From NCBI GenBank assembly GCA_039930985.1, contig JBDTSV010000172.1, forward strand, positions 1 through 64,000: 64,000 nucleotides of DNA, in the 5' to 3' direction. The stretch comes from CADEED01 sp039930985 (GTDB taxonomy: Bacteria > Pseudomonadota > Gammaproteobacteria > Steroidobacterales > Steroidobacteraceae). Shown here one piece after another: positions 8,597-17,678 of the stretch (position 1 is the first letter of the stretch; each line of letters starts with the position of its first letter). The position numbers and the translations under genes are program-made. The notes below the pieces were generated by a model. That model did no database searches and was not told the origin of the DNA. It saw only the letters and a list, made by a program, of their open reading frames with translations.

Positions 8597-9744
8597 TGCG
8601 CGATGCTCGCGGGACTCGCGCTGGCTTCGTGGGACTTGTTACCGTTGTCTGAGCGCAGCACTTCCGCATCACGCTCGGTTCCGAGCACCTGCGCACCGTC
8701 GCGGATTTTCTGCGTACCTTCGACCACCACGCGCTCTCCGGCACTCAGGCCAGCGAGCACCTCGACGCTCCCGGGGGTGCGCGTACCGATGCGCACTTCG
8801 CGACGCTGCGCCTTGCCGTCCGCCACGACGAACACGTACTGCCGCTCGGCTTCGGGAGTCAGCGCTTCCTCAGGTATCAGCAGCGCTTCGCGTTCGTCGT
8901 TCGCGAGCTGCACGTTGAGGAACATGCCCGGCTTGAGCGCGCCGTCTTCATTGGCCAGCAAGGCACGCACCGTGACCGAACGCGTGTTCATGTCGACCCG
9001 CGAATCGATGCTGGCGACGGTACCGGCGAACGAACGCCCGGGATACGCCGGTGCGCGGGCGCGAATTGACAGGCCCTCGCGCAAGCTGGCGAGAAAATTT
9101 TCCGGAACCGAGAAGTCGAGCTTGATGACGCTGGTGTCATCGAGCGTGGTGATGACCGCGCCCGGGCTTATGAGCGTGCCGACGCTGACGCGCCGCAGTC
9201 CCACGCGGCCGGAAAATGGCGCGCGTATCACGGTGTCTTCGAGGCGAGCAGTTGCCGCGCCGAGGCGTGCCCGATTGGCCTTGAGCGTGGCTTCGAGCTG
9301 ATCGAAGCTCGACTTGGACAATGCCTGCGTGTTCAGGAGTTCACGACTGCGGTTGTAGATGCTGTCGCTCTCGGTTACTGCCGCCTGCGCTGCGGCGACG
9401 TCGGCACGTGCCTGCGCATCGTCGAGCTGCACCAGCACCTGGCCGCGCTTCACGCGCTCGCCGTCGCGAAACCTCACCGCGGTAACGATGTTGGAAATCT
9501 TGGTGCTGATGTCGACGGATTCGTTGGCGCGCGCGTTGCCGAGCGCCTCGAGCTTCTGGCTGACGCGCTCGGCGCGCACCAGCGCGAGTGTTACCGCCGC
9601 GGGTGCGGTGTTGCGCGCGCCGCCGCCAGGCGTCGCGGCTGCCGTCCGCGCGCCCTGGTGTTGCGTCGCGTAGATAGCCCACGCTGCGCACAGCACCGCC
9701 ACGGCGACGCTGATGGGGGTAACGAGGCTGCGCTTTTCTGACAT
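8593..9744 (-). CDS. RND efflux periplasmic adaptor subunit (MFP family)
   Basis: About 383 aa from the ATG at 9744 (MSEKRSLVTP). An upstream in-frame ATG at 9807 adds a Cys/Pro-rich stretch that does not look like a start. One N-terminal hydrophobic segment anchors or exports the protein. The order after that is barrel-sandwich half, coiled-coil hairpin (roughly residues 90-150), second half of the lipoyl-like domain ('FSGRVGLRRVSVGTLISPGAVI'), beta-barrel and membrane-proximal domain. It links the permease encoded just downstream to an outer-membrane channel. 4-bp overlap with the permease. No regulator gene is attached to this pair. Confidence 0.9.
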   Translation of the reverse strand: MSEKRSLVTPISVAVAVLCAAWAIYATQHQGARTAAATPGGGARNTAPAAVTLALVRAERVSQKLEALGNARANESVDISTKISNIVTAVRFRDGERVKRGQVLVQLDDAQARADVAAAQAAVTESDSIYNRSRELLNTQALSKSSFDQLEATLKANRARLGAATARLEDTVIRAPFSGRVGLRRVSVGTLISPGAVITTLDDTSVIKLDFSVPENFLASLREGLSIRARAPAYPGRSFAGTVASIDSRVDMNTRSVTVRALLANEDGALKPGMFLNVQLANDEREALLIPEEALTPEAERQYVFVVADGKAQRREVRIGTRTPGSVEVLAGLSAGERVVVEGTQKIRDGAQVLGTERDAEVLRSDNGNKSHEASASPASIAQ

Positions 9745-9825
9745 CGTGTGCGGTTCTGAACTGGAAGTTGGCGGGAGACAAGTATGGCACCGCGAACTTC
9801 CCGACACACGAGGGGAATCATAATG

Positions 9826-10743
9826 TTATGAGACCCGAGTACGCCTTTCTTCCCAGCGGCGAATCATCTGTTTGCGGGCCACTCCCCAGCGATAACCGCC
9901 AAGTTGTCCGCCCGCTCGCAGCACGCGATGACACGGTATGACCCAGGCAATCGGGTTGGCGCCCACCGCGTTGCCAACGGCGCGCGCGCCATTCGATTGA
10001 CCCAGCCTTCGTGCCAGCGCGCTGTATGTGACCGTCTCACCGGCATCTAGTTCGAGCAGCGCGCGCCAAACCTGTATCTGAAAATTGGTGCCGCATACCG
10101 CGAGCGGCAGCGCTGCGGTTCTGTGACCCCAGATGGTGTCGACCAAAGTCGTAGCACGCGCGTCGTCGCGCACGAATTTGGCCTTAGGCCACGCAGCGCG
10201 CAGGTCCTTCAATTCCGCGGCGCCGCTGACACCGTCGAAGAACGCGAGGCGACACAAACCGCGGGCGGTCTCGGCAACGAACGCCGACCCGAAAGGAGTG
10301 TCCGCAATGCCATGGTGAATAGTCACGCCTTCACCGCCGGCGCGAATCTCGCCGGGCGTCATGGCCTCCAGAGTCACGGTCAAATCGTGCAGTCGCCCAC
10401 CACCAGAAAGTCCGACCGAGTGAGCGGCATCCAGCACCGATGGTTCTGCACGCAGAGCGGTCCCCGCAGCGCGGCCGGTGACTTCCGCAAGATATTGTTT
10501 GGGCGTGAGCCCGGTCCAACGGCGGAACAGGCGGTTGAAATGGAATTCCGAGAGGCCGACATGTCTCGCAATTTCAGCCAGCCGCGGCTGGCGTTGAAAT
10601 TCATGCTCGATGAATTCGATCGCACGCGTCATGCGCGTGAATTCGCGGCTGTCGAGAAATCCGTCGACTGTCGAACTGACTTTCATATCCATGGCCACAT
10701 TCTGATTGCCACTGCGATTGGCAACGACCCGATACTTGCGCAC
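9826..10743 (-). CDS. Ada-like protein: AraC HTH plus O6-methylguanine-DNA methyltransferase
   Basis: 305 aa; internal ATGs at codons 18 and 20 are plausible alternative starts. Residues ~35-135 are an AraC-type double helix-turn-helix (LAEIARHVGLSEFHFNRLFRRWTGLTP). Residues ~140-300 are the alkyltransferase domain with the acceptor motif PCHRV (Cys271) and the DNA-binding Arg-finger region 'GARAVGNAVGANP'. The N-terminal Ada zinc domain, which repairs phosphotriesters and switches Ada into an activator, is absent. It may therefore repair O6-alkylguanine and bind DNA without the classical methyl switch. It starts 3 bp after the upstream hydrolase gene on the same strand. Confidence 0.88.
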   Translation of the reverse strand: MRKYRVVANRSGNQNVAMDMKVSSTVDGFLDSREFTRMTRAIEFIEHEFQRQPRLAEIARHVGLSEFHFNRLFRRWTGLTPKQYLAEVTGRAAGTALRAEPSVLDAAHSVGLSGGGRLHDLTVTLEAMTPGEIRAGGEGVTIHHGIADTPFGSAFVAETARGLCRLAFFDGVSGAAELKDLRAAWPKAKFVRDDARATTLVDTIWGHRTAALPLAVCGTNFQIQVWRALLELDAGETVTYSALARRLGQSNGARAVGNAVGANPIAWVIPCHRVLRAGGQLGGYRWGVARKQMIRRWEERRTRVS

Positions 10744-10746
10744 CTT

Positions 10747-11907
10747 CTAACGGCCGGGGGGCGTTTCCATGCCTTTCAGCAGCCATTCGGGCAGTTCCGC
10801 GGCGCTGCTTCCGCCTGGATTCGCGATATTCAGAATCGCGAGCTGGCGCTGCGGGATGACCCAGAAAGCGCTGCCATTGTCGTCGGTCACGCCGAGCGCG
10901 TCATCGTGGCCGATGGTCAACCGCGACACCTGCATGCCCGTTTCGGCGTTCACGCGCGAGGCGCGCGCCATATCCTGCACCCAGCCCGCTGGCAGCACCG
11001 CGCGTCGCTCGTACACACCGTCGGTACCGAGCAATCCGAGCACGCGCAGCATGTCGCGCGCCGTCGCGCGCCAGCAGCAGTGCGCCGCGGGCATGCCGGC
11101 GCGGCGATCGAGCTGCAGTTGCGCGGTGCCCGCGCCCACGGCTCGCCAAAGCCGTTCGTCGACGAAGTCTTCGAACGGCTTACCGGTGACGCGCTCGACG
11201 ATGACCGCGGCAAGCTGCGTGTTGGCCGGCGACAGGTTGTAGAAACCGCCGGGTTCATGATCCAGCCTGAAGCCGAGCGCGCTCGACTCAAAGTCATTGC
11301 CTAACAACATGCGTACGCCGCGAGAGGTGGCGAAGGCCGGCAACCGCGCCGGATCGTCCCAGGGCGAGCGATATAACAACCCGCGAATGTCCCCGCCGGT
11401 CTCGAGGCCGCTGGTCTCCTCGAGCAGCTGGCGCAGCGTGATGCGGCCGCGCGCCTCGTCGTCCCATTCATGCAGGTAGTGCGCGACCGGCGTGTCGAGC
11501 GAGGCTATGCGACGGTCCGCGATCGCAATGCCGACCGCCATGGCCACGAGCGGGCGCGCCACCAGTGCCGCCGGCAACAACGTCGCTGCGTCGTCGGCCA
11601 GGAAATACCGCTCGACCTGCAATTGACCGCGATACGTGACCAACAGTGCGCGCGAGCCGGCAGCGCGTGCACGGTTGACAGTCTCTTCGACCACCAGCGC
11701 ATCGATGACCGGCGCCACCGGCGGAGTGTGGTTGGCGGGCTGCGCTACCGGCGCGCCGATCGTGGCCACGGGTAGGTAGGTTCCGTCCGTCGACCGAGGC
11801 AATTGCAGGGCACGCCGCCAGAATGGCAGGTCAGCCGTGAACGCACCGATGCCGAGCGACACCAGCAGCAGCAGAGCTGCAGTGAGAAAAGTGAGTAGTC
11901 GACGCAT
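10747..11907 (-). CDS. Serine beta-lactamase-like hydrolase homologue, catalytic SxxK missing
   Basis: 386 aa with an N-terminal hydrophobic segment (residues ~4-22) that acts as signal or anchor. The fold markers of the beta-lactamase/class C family are present: GIAIADRRIASLDTPVAHYL, a GGFYNLSPANTQL segment in the YxN position and 'ATARDMLRVLGLL'. Aligning on the GIAI helix puts LVAR (residues 115-118) where the nucleophile motif SxxK should be, so both the serine and the lysine are gone. The C-terminal HSG-like motif is also unclear (TDDNGSAFWVIP). It is probably a non-catalytic periplasmic or membrane-tethered protein. It lies just upstream of, and probably with, the Ada-like gene. Confidence 0.75.
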   Translation of the reverse strand: MRRLLTFLTAALLLLVSLGIGAFTADLPFWRRALQLPRSTDGTYLPVATIGAPVAQPANHTPPVAPVIDALVVEETVNRARAAGSRALLVTYRGQLQVERYFLADDAATLLPAALVARPLVAMAVGIAIADRRIASLDTPVAHYLHEWDDEARGRITLRQLLEETSGLETGGDIRGLLYRSPWDDPARLPAFATSRGVRMLLGNDFESSALGFRLDHEPGGFYNLSPANTQLAAVIVERVTGKPFEDFVDERLWRAVGAGTAQLQLDRRAGMPAAHCCWRATARDMLRVLGLLGTDGVYERRAVLPAGWVQDMARASRVNAETGMQVSRLTIGHDDALGVTDDNGSAFWVIPQRQLAILNIANPGGSSAAELPEWLLKGMETPPGR

Positions 11908-11954
11908 GAATAGGAGACCTGCCGCAATGCTACCAGCGCGCGCGAGACGCTAGA

Positions 11955-13475
11955 ATGCCCACCGTCGTGAAACTCTCGATCTGCGCCATTGCATCCGAAG
12001 TGGTACCGCTCGCCAAGAGCGGCGGTCTTGCCGACGTCGCCAGTGCCCTGTCGCGCCAACTCACGGCCGCCGGCCATGACGTGCGGCTGTTCATGCCGTT
12101 TTACTCGCAGATCAAGCGCGGTCAGCTCGACGCGACGCGCGTCGAGACCCTGCAGGGGCTGAGCATTCTCACGGGCAGCCATGAATACAGCGTCGACATC
12201 TGGCGCGCCACCCTGCCCGGGTCGGCTACCCCGGTCTACCTGGTGGAATCCGAGGTGCTGTACGCGCGCCCGACGCTCTATACCGGCGACCCGGATGAAC
12301 ACCGCCGCTTTCTGGTGCTGACTCGCGCCGCGCTTGAGTGTTGCCGGCGTATGAACTTCCGGCCGCACATCGTGCATTCGCACGATTGGCACACAGCGTT
12401 CGCGCCCCTGTGGCTACGCTCGAGTTACCAGCACGACCCGGTCTTCGCCGCCACGAAATCGGTGCTGACGATCCACAACATCGGCTACCAGGGTGAATTC
12501 AGCGCCACGAATCTCGCCGACCTCGATCTCGGTACCCACACCTATCTACTGCACCAGGATGATCTCAAGGCGGGACGCATCAACGCGCTCAAGCACGGCA
12601 TCCTGCACGCCGATGCGGTCACCACCGTGAGCCCGACCTACGCGCGCGAAATCACGACGCCGCAATACGGCATGGGCATGGAGCAGGCTCTGGCGGCGCG
12701 CGGCAACGCGGTGCGTGGCATCCTGAATGGCGTCGACTACGAAGAATGGGATCCGCGCCGCGACCGATATCTGCCCATTCACTTCGGACCCGGCGAAAGC
12801 CCGCGCAAGGCCGAATTGAAGCGCAATTTTCTGTTGCGCCAGGGCATGAAGCCCACTCAGGGGCGCGCGCCGCTGTTCGGCATCGTCAGCCGGCTAGCCT
12901 CGCAGAAAGGCTTCGATCTGCTCACCGACACGTTGCCGAAGCTGCTCACGGATCACGACGTGCGTCTTGCCGTGGTCGGCACCGGCGATCCCCGCTATGA
13001 GAAGTTTTTTACCGGGCTCGCCGAGAAATTCCGCGGTCGCGCGTGGTTCTTCGGCGGCTATGACGAAGCGCTGGCGCACTGGATAGAAGGCGCCAGCGAC
13101 GCTTTCCTGATGCCTTCGCAATACGAGCCGTGCGGTCTCAACCAGATGTACAGCCTGCGCTACGGCACGATCCCGGTCGTGCGCCGTACGGGCGGCCTCG
13201 CCGACTCTGTAACGCATTTCGATCCGGCCACCGGCGTCGGCACCGGCATCGTGTTCAACGATTTCGACTCGATCGCCATGGGCTGGGCCCTGGACACGGC
13301 CATGAAATGGTACCGCGAGCCCGCGCTCTGGGAACGCATCGTGCTCAATGCCATGCGCTGCGATTTCTCCTGGGAAACGCAATGCAACGAATACCTGAAG
13401 CTTTTTGCCGGGTTGCTAGAGCTTGACGTTGCCGCGCTGGTCGAACGGGATGCGCCGCAAAAAGCCGCTGGCTAG
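11955..13475 (+). CDS. glgA: Glycogen synthase GlgA (ADP-glucose type)
   Basis: 506 aa GT5 glycosyltransferase that elongates alpha-1,4-glucan from ADP-glucose. The ADP-glucose-binding motif KSGGLAD is at residues 21-27. The C-terminal catalytic signature 'PSQYEPCGLNQMYSLRYGTIPVVRRTGGLADSV' is intact. The ATG at 11955 gives five residues before KLSIC; a GTG four codons later is an alternative start. It converges on the WHy lipoprotein and glgC genes, and its last 60 bp overlap the antisense 3' end of the lipoprotein gene. No glgB, glgP or glgX is nearby. Confidence 0.95.
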   Translation: MPTVVKLSICAIASEVVPLAKSGGLADVASALSRQLTAAGHDVRLFMPFYSQIKRGQLDATRVETLQGLSILTGSHEYSVDIWRATLPGSATPVYLVESEVLYARPTLYTGDPDEHRRFLVLTRAALECCRRMNFRPHIVHSHDWHTAFAPLWLRSSYQHDPVFAATKSVLTIHNIGYQGEFSATNLADLDLGTHTYLLHQDDLKAGRINALKHGILHADAVTTVSPTYAREITTPQYGMGMEQALAARGNAVRGILNGVDYEEWDPRRDRYLPIHFGPGESPRKAELKRNFLLRQGMKPTQGRAPLFGIVSRLASQKGFDLLTDTLPKLLTDHDVRLAVVGTGDPRYEKFFTGLAEKFRGRAWFFGGYDEALAHWIEGASDAFLMPSQYEPCGLNQMYSLRYGTIPVVRRTGGLADSVTHFDPATGVGTGIVFNDFDSIAMGWALDTAMKWYREPALWERIVLNAMRCDFSWETQCNEYLKLFAGLLELDVAALVERDAPQKAAG

Positions 13476-13877
13476 ATTGACGTCACCGACCAGCCGGTAG
13501 GCGAGCGTGGAAGAGTCGCGTCGCGTCAGCAGTTTCGCAAGCGCGCCCGCCAGATTCGCCGTGATCTGCATGTCGAATTCCACCTCGCCCATGGCCGGCA
13601 CCGTGAACGGCGCGGCCGTGCTGCCATTGCCAAGCTCGGCGTCGTTGACCTCGATGCGATAGGTGATGCCCGAGATGGGAAGGCCGCGCGAATTCGGATT
13701 GAAGACTCGCATGCGCACCTGCAGGCGCTGCGAAAAGATATCGCCGCCTTGCATCTTCAGGGACACCACCGACAGCTTCGGCGATTCGAACTTCGGCAGC
13801 ATCGCGCACCCGGCGAGCCACGGGGCACACGCCAGACCCAAAACCACCAAACGCCGCGCGCGGAAAAAATTACGCAT
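13416..13877 (-). CDS. LEA type 2 / WHy-domain lipoprotein
   Basis: About 153 aa from the ATG at 13877; longer in-frame starts would run into glgC. Lipoprotein signal MRNFFRARRLVVLGLACAPWLAGC with lipobox LAGC. The mature part is a single WHy/LEA-2 beta-sandwich ('LKMQGGDIFSQRLQVRMRVFNPNSRGLPISGITYRIEVNDAELGNG'), a family linked to stress and desiccation proteins. Its start overlaps the glgC stop by 8 bp, so it should be translated with glgC. Its 3' end overlaps the convergent glgA by 60 bp. Function at molecular level unknown. Confidence 0.8.
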   Translation of the reverse strand: MRNFFRARRLVVLGLACAPWLAGCAMLPKFESPKLSVVSLKMQGGDIFSQRLQVRMRVFNPNSRGLPISGITYRIEVNDAELGNGSTAAPFTVPAMGEVEFDMQITANLAGALAKLLTRRDSSTLAYRLVGDVNLASGFLRRIPFDQRGNVKL

Positions 13878-15135
13878 GCGACAACATGTCCGCCGTGACC
13901 AGCACGACGCCCTTCTCGGTAACCAGGAAACGTTTCGCATCCTCGGCCTGGTCGAAACCAATGCTCGTCCCGCTCGCGATTTCACAGCCGGCATCGATGA
14001 TGGCGTTGCGCACCTGGCAGTTCTGACCGATGCGCACGTCCGGCAGGATCACCGAGCGTTCGACGATCGAACGCTCCTCGACACGCACGCCGGAGAACAG
14101 CAGTGATTCACGCACGGTGGCGCCCGAGATGATGGCGCCACCGGAGACGAGCGAATTGATCGCAACGCCGCGCCGACCATCTTCATCGAGCACGAATTTG
14201 GCCGGCGGTGTTTGCGCCTGGTAGGTCCATATCGGCCAGTCTTCGTCATAGATATTGAGTTCGGGGTTGACCCACACGAGCTCGAGGTTGGCCTCATAAA
14301 AGGCGTCGATTGTTCCAACATCGCGCCAATAGGACTGAGCTCGGGTCTTAACGTCCCGAAAAGGATAGGCAAACACCTGAAGCTTCTCAATTGCTTTGGG
14401 GATGATGTCCTTACCGAAATCATGTTTGGATTTCTCATCCGCCGCGTCTTCGAGCAACAGCCTCTCGAGCAGTTCCGGGTTGAACACATAGATGCCCATC
14501 GAAGCCAGCGCAACGTCAGTGCGACCGGGCATCGGATCCGGTGTCGGCGATTTCTCGACGAAGCGCGTGACGCGATTCCATTCGGTGACCGTCAGTACAC
14601 CGAAATCCTTCGCCTCGACGATCGGGACCTCGACTACACCCACGGTAATGTCGGCGCCCTTTTCCACGTGGTAGGCGATCATCGGACCGTAATCCATCTT
14701 GTAGATGTGATCACCGGCGAGCACCAGCACGTGCTTCGGACGATGCGAGTGCATGACGTCGATGTTCTGATACACCGCGTCAGCCGTACCGCGATACCAG
14801 TGATTGCCGATTTTCTGCTGGGCCGGGATGACCTCGACGAACTCGCCGAACTCGCCGCGCATGTAACCCCAGCCACGATGAATGTGCTGGATCAGCGACT
14901 GCGCCTTGTATTGCGTCAGCACGGTGATCTGCCGAATGCCCGAGTTCACGCAGTTCGACAGAACGAAATCGATGATGCGGAACTTGCCGCCGAACGGGGT
15001 CGCGGGCTTGGCGCGATGCTCGGTGAGGCCCTTGAGGCGTTCGCCGCGGCCACCGGCCATGATGACCGCGAGTGTTCCACTCGTGAGCCGGCTGACGTAA
15101 CGACCGGAAGTTGCGCGTGCTGGGCGTTTGGCCAT
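13870..15135 (-). CDS. glgC: Glucose-1-phosphate adenylyltransferase GlgC
   Basis: 421 aa. It makes ADP-glucose from glucose-1-phosphate and ATP, the committed step of bacterial glycogen synthesis. The nucleotidyltransferase motif AGGRGERLKGLTEHRAKPA is at ~27-45 and FGGKFRIIDFVLSNCVNSGI at ~48-67. The C-terminal third shows the hexapeptide-like left-handed helix repeats ('SVILPDVRIGQNCQVRNAIIDAGCEI'). Length is normal. It supplies substrate for the convergently encoded glgA. The WHy lipoprotein gene overlaps its stop by 8 bp. Confidence 0.95.
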   Translation of the reverse strand: MAKRPARATSGRYVSRLTSGTLAVIMAGGRGERLKGLTEHRAKPATPFGGKFRIIDFVLSNCVNSGIRQITVLTQYKAQSLIQHIHRGWGYMRGEFGEFVEVIPAQQKIGNHWYRGTADAVYQNIDVMHSHRPKHVLVLAGDHIYKMDYGPMIAYHVEKGADITVGVVEVPIVEAKDFGVLTVTEWNRVTRFVEKSPTPDPMPGRTDVALASMGIYVFNPELLERLLLEDAADEKSKHDFGKDIIPKAIEKLQVFAYPFRDVKTRAQSYWRDVGTIDAFYEANLELVWVNPELNIYDEDWPIWTYQAQTPPAKFVLDEDGRRGVAINSLVSGGAIISGATVRESLLFSGVRVEERSIVERSVILPDVRIGQNCQVRNAIIDAGCEIASGTSIGFDQAEDAKRFLVTEKGVVLVTADMLSHA

Positions 15136-15184
15136 TGGGTCCCTCGGTTTTTTTGCAGTATAGGGCTCGTGCTACCGTAGACGC

Positions 15185-15823
15185 ATGCCTCATCGCGCCT
15201 CTGGCGCGGCATGTGTAGCTGCGCTTGGCGCGGCGCTTGCTCATGTCGCCTCCGCCGCCCCTCCTACAGGTGCAGCCGCCGTTCCCGACGCAAAGAGCGG
15301 CTGCTTTGTCGCTGGCGACGGATATCTGCGCGCGCGCATGCGCGGCGCGCTCGACCTGGACCTCGATTGGAAAGACGCTCAAATGCAGTGCGACGGCGGT
15401 CCGCGGCCGTCAGGCAACGGTGTGCGCGTGAGTATCGGCGGCCCGCTTCGCGGAGAAGGCCGCCGCATCCGCCTCGTATTCGGTATCGGTCGCATCGCCG
15501 AAGGAGCCGGCGGTGAGACCTTGCCGACCAACGTCACAATTCTCTTCGAGGGCGAGAAGCGCATTTTTGCCACCAAGGGCGACGACAAGTGCACCGTCGA
15601 TTCCCTTACGCAGCAACGCGTCGAATCGCTGGCCGCCGACCGCGCTATCTATCGGGTCGAGGCCCGGGGCTTCTGCCTGGGGCCCGCCACCAGCCTGACG
15701 CGCGGTGAACGGGTATTCCTGACCAGCTTCGATTTTGCAGGCCGCGTCGAATTCGAGGACGATGATCGCCATGACCTCAAATCTCCAGAAACCACACCCG
15801 CAAGCAAACCGGCACGCCCCTGA
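15185..15823 (+). CDS. Hypothetical exported protein
   Basis: 212 aa, no family recognised. A signal peptide is likely (residues 1-25, ending near ASA-AP). The mature protein is compact, with Cys residues near 40, 69, 136 and 164 that could form two disulfides in the periplasm, and a charged Pro-rich tail. It is transcribed divergently from glgC across about 50 bp. Its last 53 bp overlap the start of the DUF192 gene, suggesting the two are co-expressed. Confidence 0.65.
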   Translation: MPHRASGAACVAALGAALAHVASAAPPTGAAAVPDAKSGCFVAGDGYLRARMRGALDLDLDWKDAQMQCDGGPRPSGNGVRVSIGGPLRGEGRRIRLVFGIGRIAEGAGGETLPTNVTILFEGEKRIFATKGDDKCTVDSLTQQRVESLAADRAIYRVEARGFCLGPATSLTRGERVFLTSFDFAGRVEFEDDDRHDLKSPETTPASKPARP

Positions 15824-16310
15824 TCTGCTGCGACGTGCGGCAATCGTGCTCGCCGCGGCGGCCGCCCTGCTCGGCAGCGTGGCAGCGCCTGCGCAGATGG
15901 GCCCGCTCGAAGATCTCGCGGCATTTCCGCGCGGCAAACTCGAGATCGCCGACGGCAGGAAGACCAGACACACGTTCGAAGTCTGGCTGGCCGACACCCC
16001 GAGCCGCCAGGCACAAGGACTCATGTTCGTCCGCGCACTGCCCTCCTTGCACGGCATGCTGTTCGTGCACGAAAGCCTTAAGCCGATGAGCATGTGGATG
16101 AAGAACACCTACATTCCGCTCGACATGGTGTTCATCGACGCGCACGGGCGCATCCAGCAGATCGTCGCGCGGACCGTTCCGCACTCGCTCGACATCATCA
16201 GCAGCACGGATCCTGCGCTCGCGGTCCTTGAAATTGGCGGGGGCGAAGCCAAGCGGCTGGGGCTGCATCCGGGACAGCGGGTGATTCACCCTGCGCTCGC
16301 GCGCCATTGA
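15771..16310 (+). CDS. DUF192 family exported protein
   Basis: About 179 aa from the ATG at 15771; an ATG at 15762 is an alternative. After a basic leader, a hydrophobic segment (RRAAIVLAAAAALLGSVAAPA) acts as signal or anchor. The rest is a single DUF192 domain with the typical 'RQAQGLMFVRALPSLHGMLFVHE' and 'MWMKNTYIPLDMVFID' motifs. DUF192 proteins are small periplasmic or extracytoplasmic beta-barrel-like proteins of unknown biochemical role. It overlaps the preceding hypothetical gene. Confidence 0.85.
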   Translation: MTSNLQKPHPQANRHAPDLLRRAAIVLAAAAALLGSVAAPAQMGPLEDLAAFPRGKLEIADGRKTRHTFEVWLADTPSRQAQGLMFVRALPSLHGMLFVHESLKPMSMWMKNTYIPLDMVFIDAHGRIQQIVARTVPHSLDIISSTDPALAVLEIGGGEAKRLGLHPGQRVIHPALARH

Positions 16311-16385
16311 TGGTTAACCGCCGCCAGCAGGCCTCGGATATCATCGCCGCCACTTGCTAGGGCCAATCTGCGCAGGAGAGAACTC

Positions 16386-17678
16386 ATGAAAAGAATCAAC
16401 ACTTGCGTGCTCGCGGCTGTCACCGCTGCGTTCGCATCAGTATTCACGGCCGGATCGGCATTCGCTGGCGCTGCAGAAGGCAGTTGGTACATCGCACCGC
16501 AGGTCAATGCGGTGTGGCTCGACGATAGTCGCGTCGCCGACGATGACGCCGGCGTCACCCTGGCTTTCGGCCGCACGCTCAGCACCAACTGGGATGCGCA
16601 ACTGAGCCTGTTCGGCTCCAAGCATCAACGCGTTGGCGACTCTGCGCTATCCCTGCACGGTTTCGGCTTTTCGGCCAATCGCGTGTTCTACCGCGAAGGG
16701 CGTGTCAATCCTTTCCTGAGTCTCGGCCTCGCTCACGTGAAAAGCGTCGTCAATCAAGGCCCGAACCAGTCGAACCTGAGTGCGCTCTATGGAGTAGGTC
16801 TGCTGATCGACATTGGCGCGGCACGCGACGACGGCAGCGCCATGCAGCTGCGTGGCGACCTCGGCGCACGACGAGCTCTGACGAGCGCGCAGAACGAGCC
16901 GAAGCCGACCGACTACGTCGCGGGCCTGGGATTTCAATATTCGTGGGGCGGCACGCCGGCGCGCCGCGTGCTGGACACCGATGGGGATGGCGTTACCGAC
17001 GACATGGACAAGTGCCCCGGAACGCCGGCCGGCACCGCCGTGGATTCTAGTGGTTGCCCGCTTCCGCAGGATGATGACGGCGACGGCGTTACGAACGACA
17101 TCGACAAATGCCCCGGTACACCAGCTGGCGCCAAGGTCGACGCCAGTGGCTGCGAGCTCGACACTGATGGCGACGGCGTCGGCGATAGCCGCGACCAGTG
17201 CCCAAACACGCCTGCGGGCGCCAAAGTCGACGAGAAGGGCTGCGAGTTCGACACTGATGGCGACGGAGTGGTGGATAGCGCCGACAAGTGCCCGGACACG
17301 CCCAAAGGCGACCGAGTGGACGCCATCGGCTGCTCGTTCAAGGAAGAGATCAAACTACCCGGAGTCGTATTCGAGACCGGCAAGGCCGACCTCAAGCCCG
17401 AGAGCCTGCCCGTGCTCGACGGCGCGATCGCGACGCTCAAGCGCTATCCCGACCTCAGCATTGAGGTTGCGGGTCACACCGACAGTCGCGGTTCGGATGC
17501 GTTGAACCTCGACCTTTCGACCCGGCGTGCGGCGACAGTGCTCAAGTACCTGCGCGATGGTGGCGTCGCCAACGCGCTGACCTCACGCGGCTATGGCGAA
17601 CGCCAGCCCGTCGCCAACAACAACAACGACGAAGGCCGGCAGCAAAACCGGCGCGTCGTGTTGCGTGTCCTGAACTGA
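16386..17678 (+). CDS. OmpA-family outer-membrane protein with thrombospondin type 3 repeats
   Basis: 430 aa. Signal peptide 1-27, then a beta-barrel of about 165 residues. Next come four calcium-binding TSP3 repeats (residues ~197-320; repeated DTDGDGV...D.CP.TP.G..VD..GC). The OmpA C-terminal peptidoglycan-binding domain follows ('GHTDSRGSDALNLDLSTRRA', 'GYGERQPVANNNNDEGRQQNRRV'). The architecture matches OprF-like porins that tether the outer membrane to the wall. A good ribosome site (AGGAGAG) precedes the ATG. It is convergent with the TonB receptor. Confidence 0.92.
   Translation: MKRINTCVLAAVTAAFASVFTAGSAFAGAAEGSWYIAPQVNAVWLDDSRVADDDAGVTLAFGRTLSTNWDAQLSLFGSKHQRVGDSALSLHGFGFSANRVFYREGRVNPFLSLGLAHVKSVVNQGPNQSNLSALYGVGLLIDIGAARDDGSAMQLRGDLGARRALTSAQNEPKPTDYVAGLGFQYSWGGTPARRVLDTDGDGVTDDMDKCPGTPAGTAVDSSGCPLPQDDDGDGVTNDIDKCPGTPAGAKVDASGCELDTDGDGVGDSRDQCPNTPAGAKVDEKGCEFDTDGDGVVDSADKCPDTPKGDRVDAIGCSFKEEIKLPGVVFETGKADLKPESLPVLDGAIATLKRYPDLSIEVAGHTDSRGSDALNLDLSTRRAATVLKYLRDGGVANALTSRGYGERQPVANNNNDEGRQQNRRVVLRVLN

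Noticed and set aside
16975..17340. Regular DNA repeats considered as CRISPR-like
   Set aside because: They are in-frame thrombospondin type 3 repeats of the OmpA-family protein.
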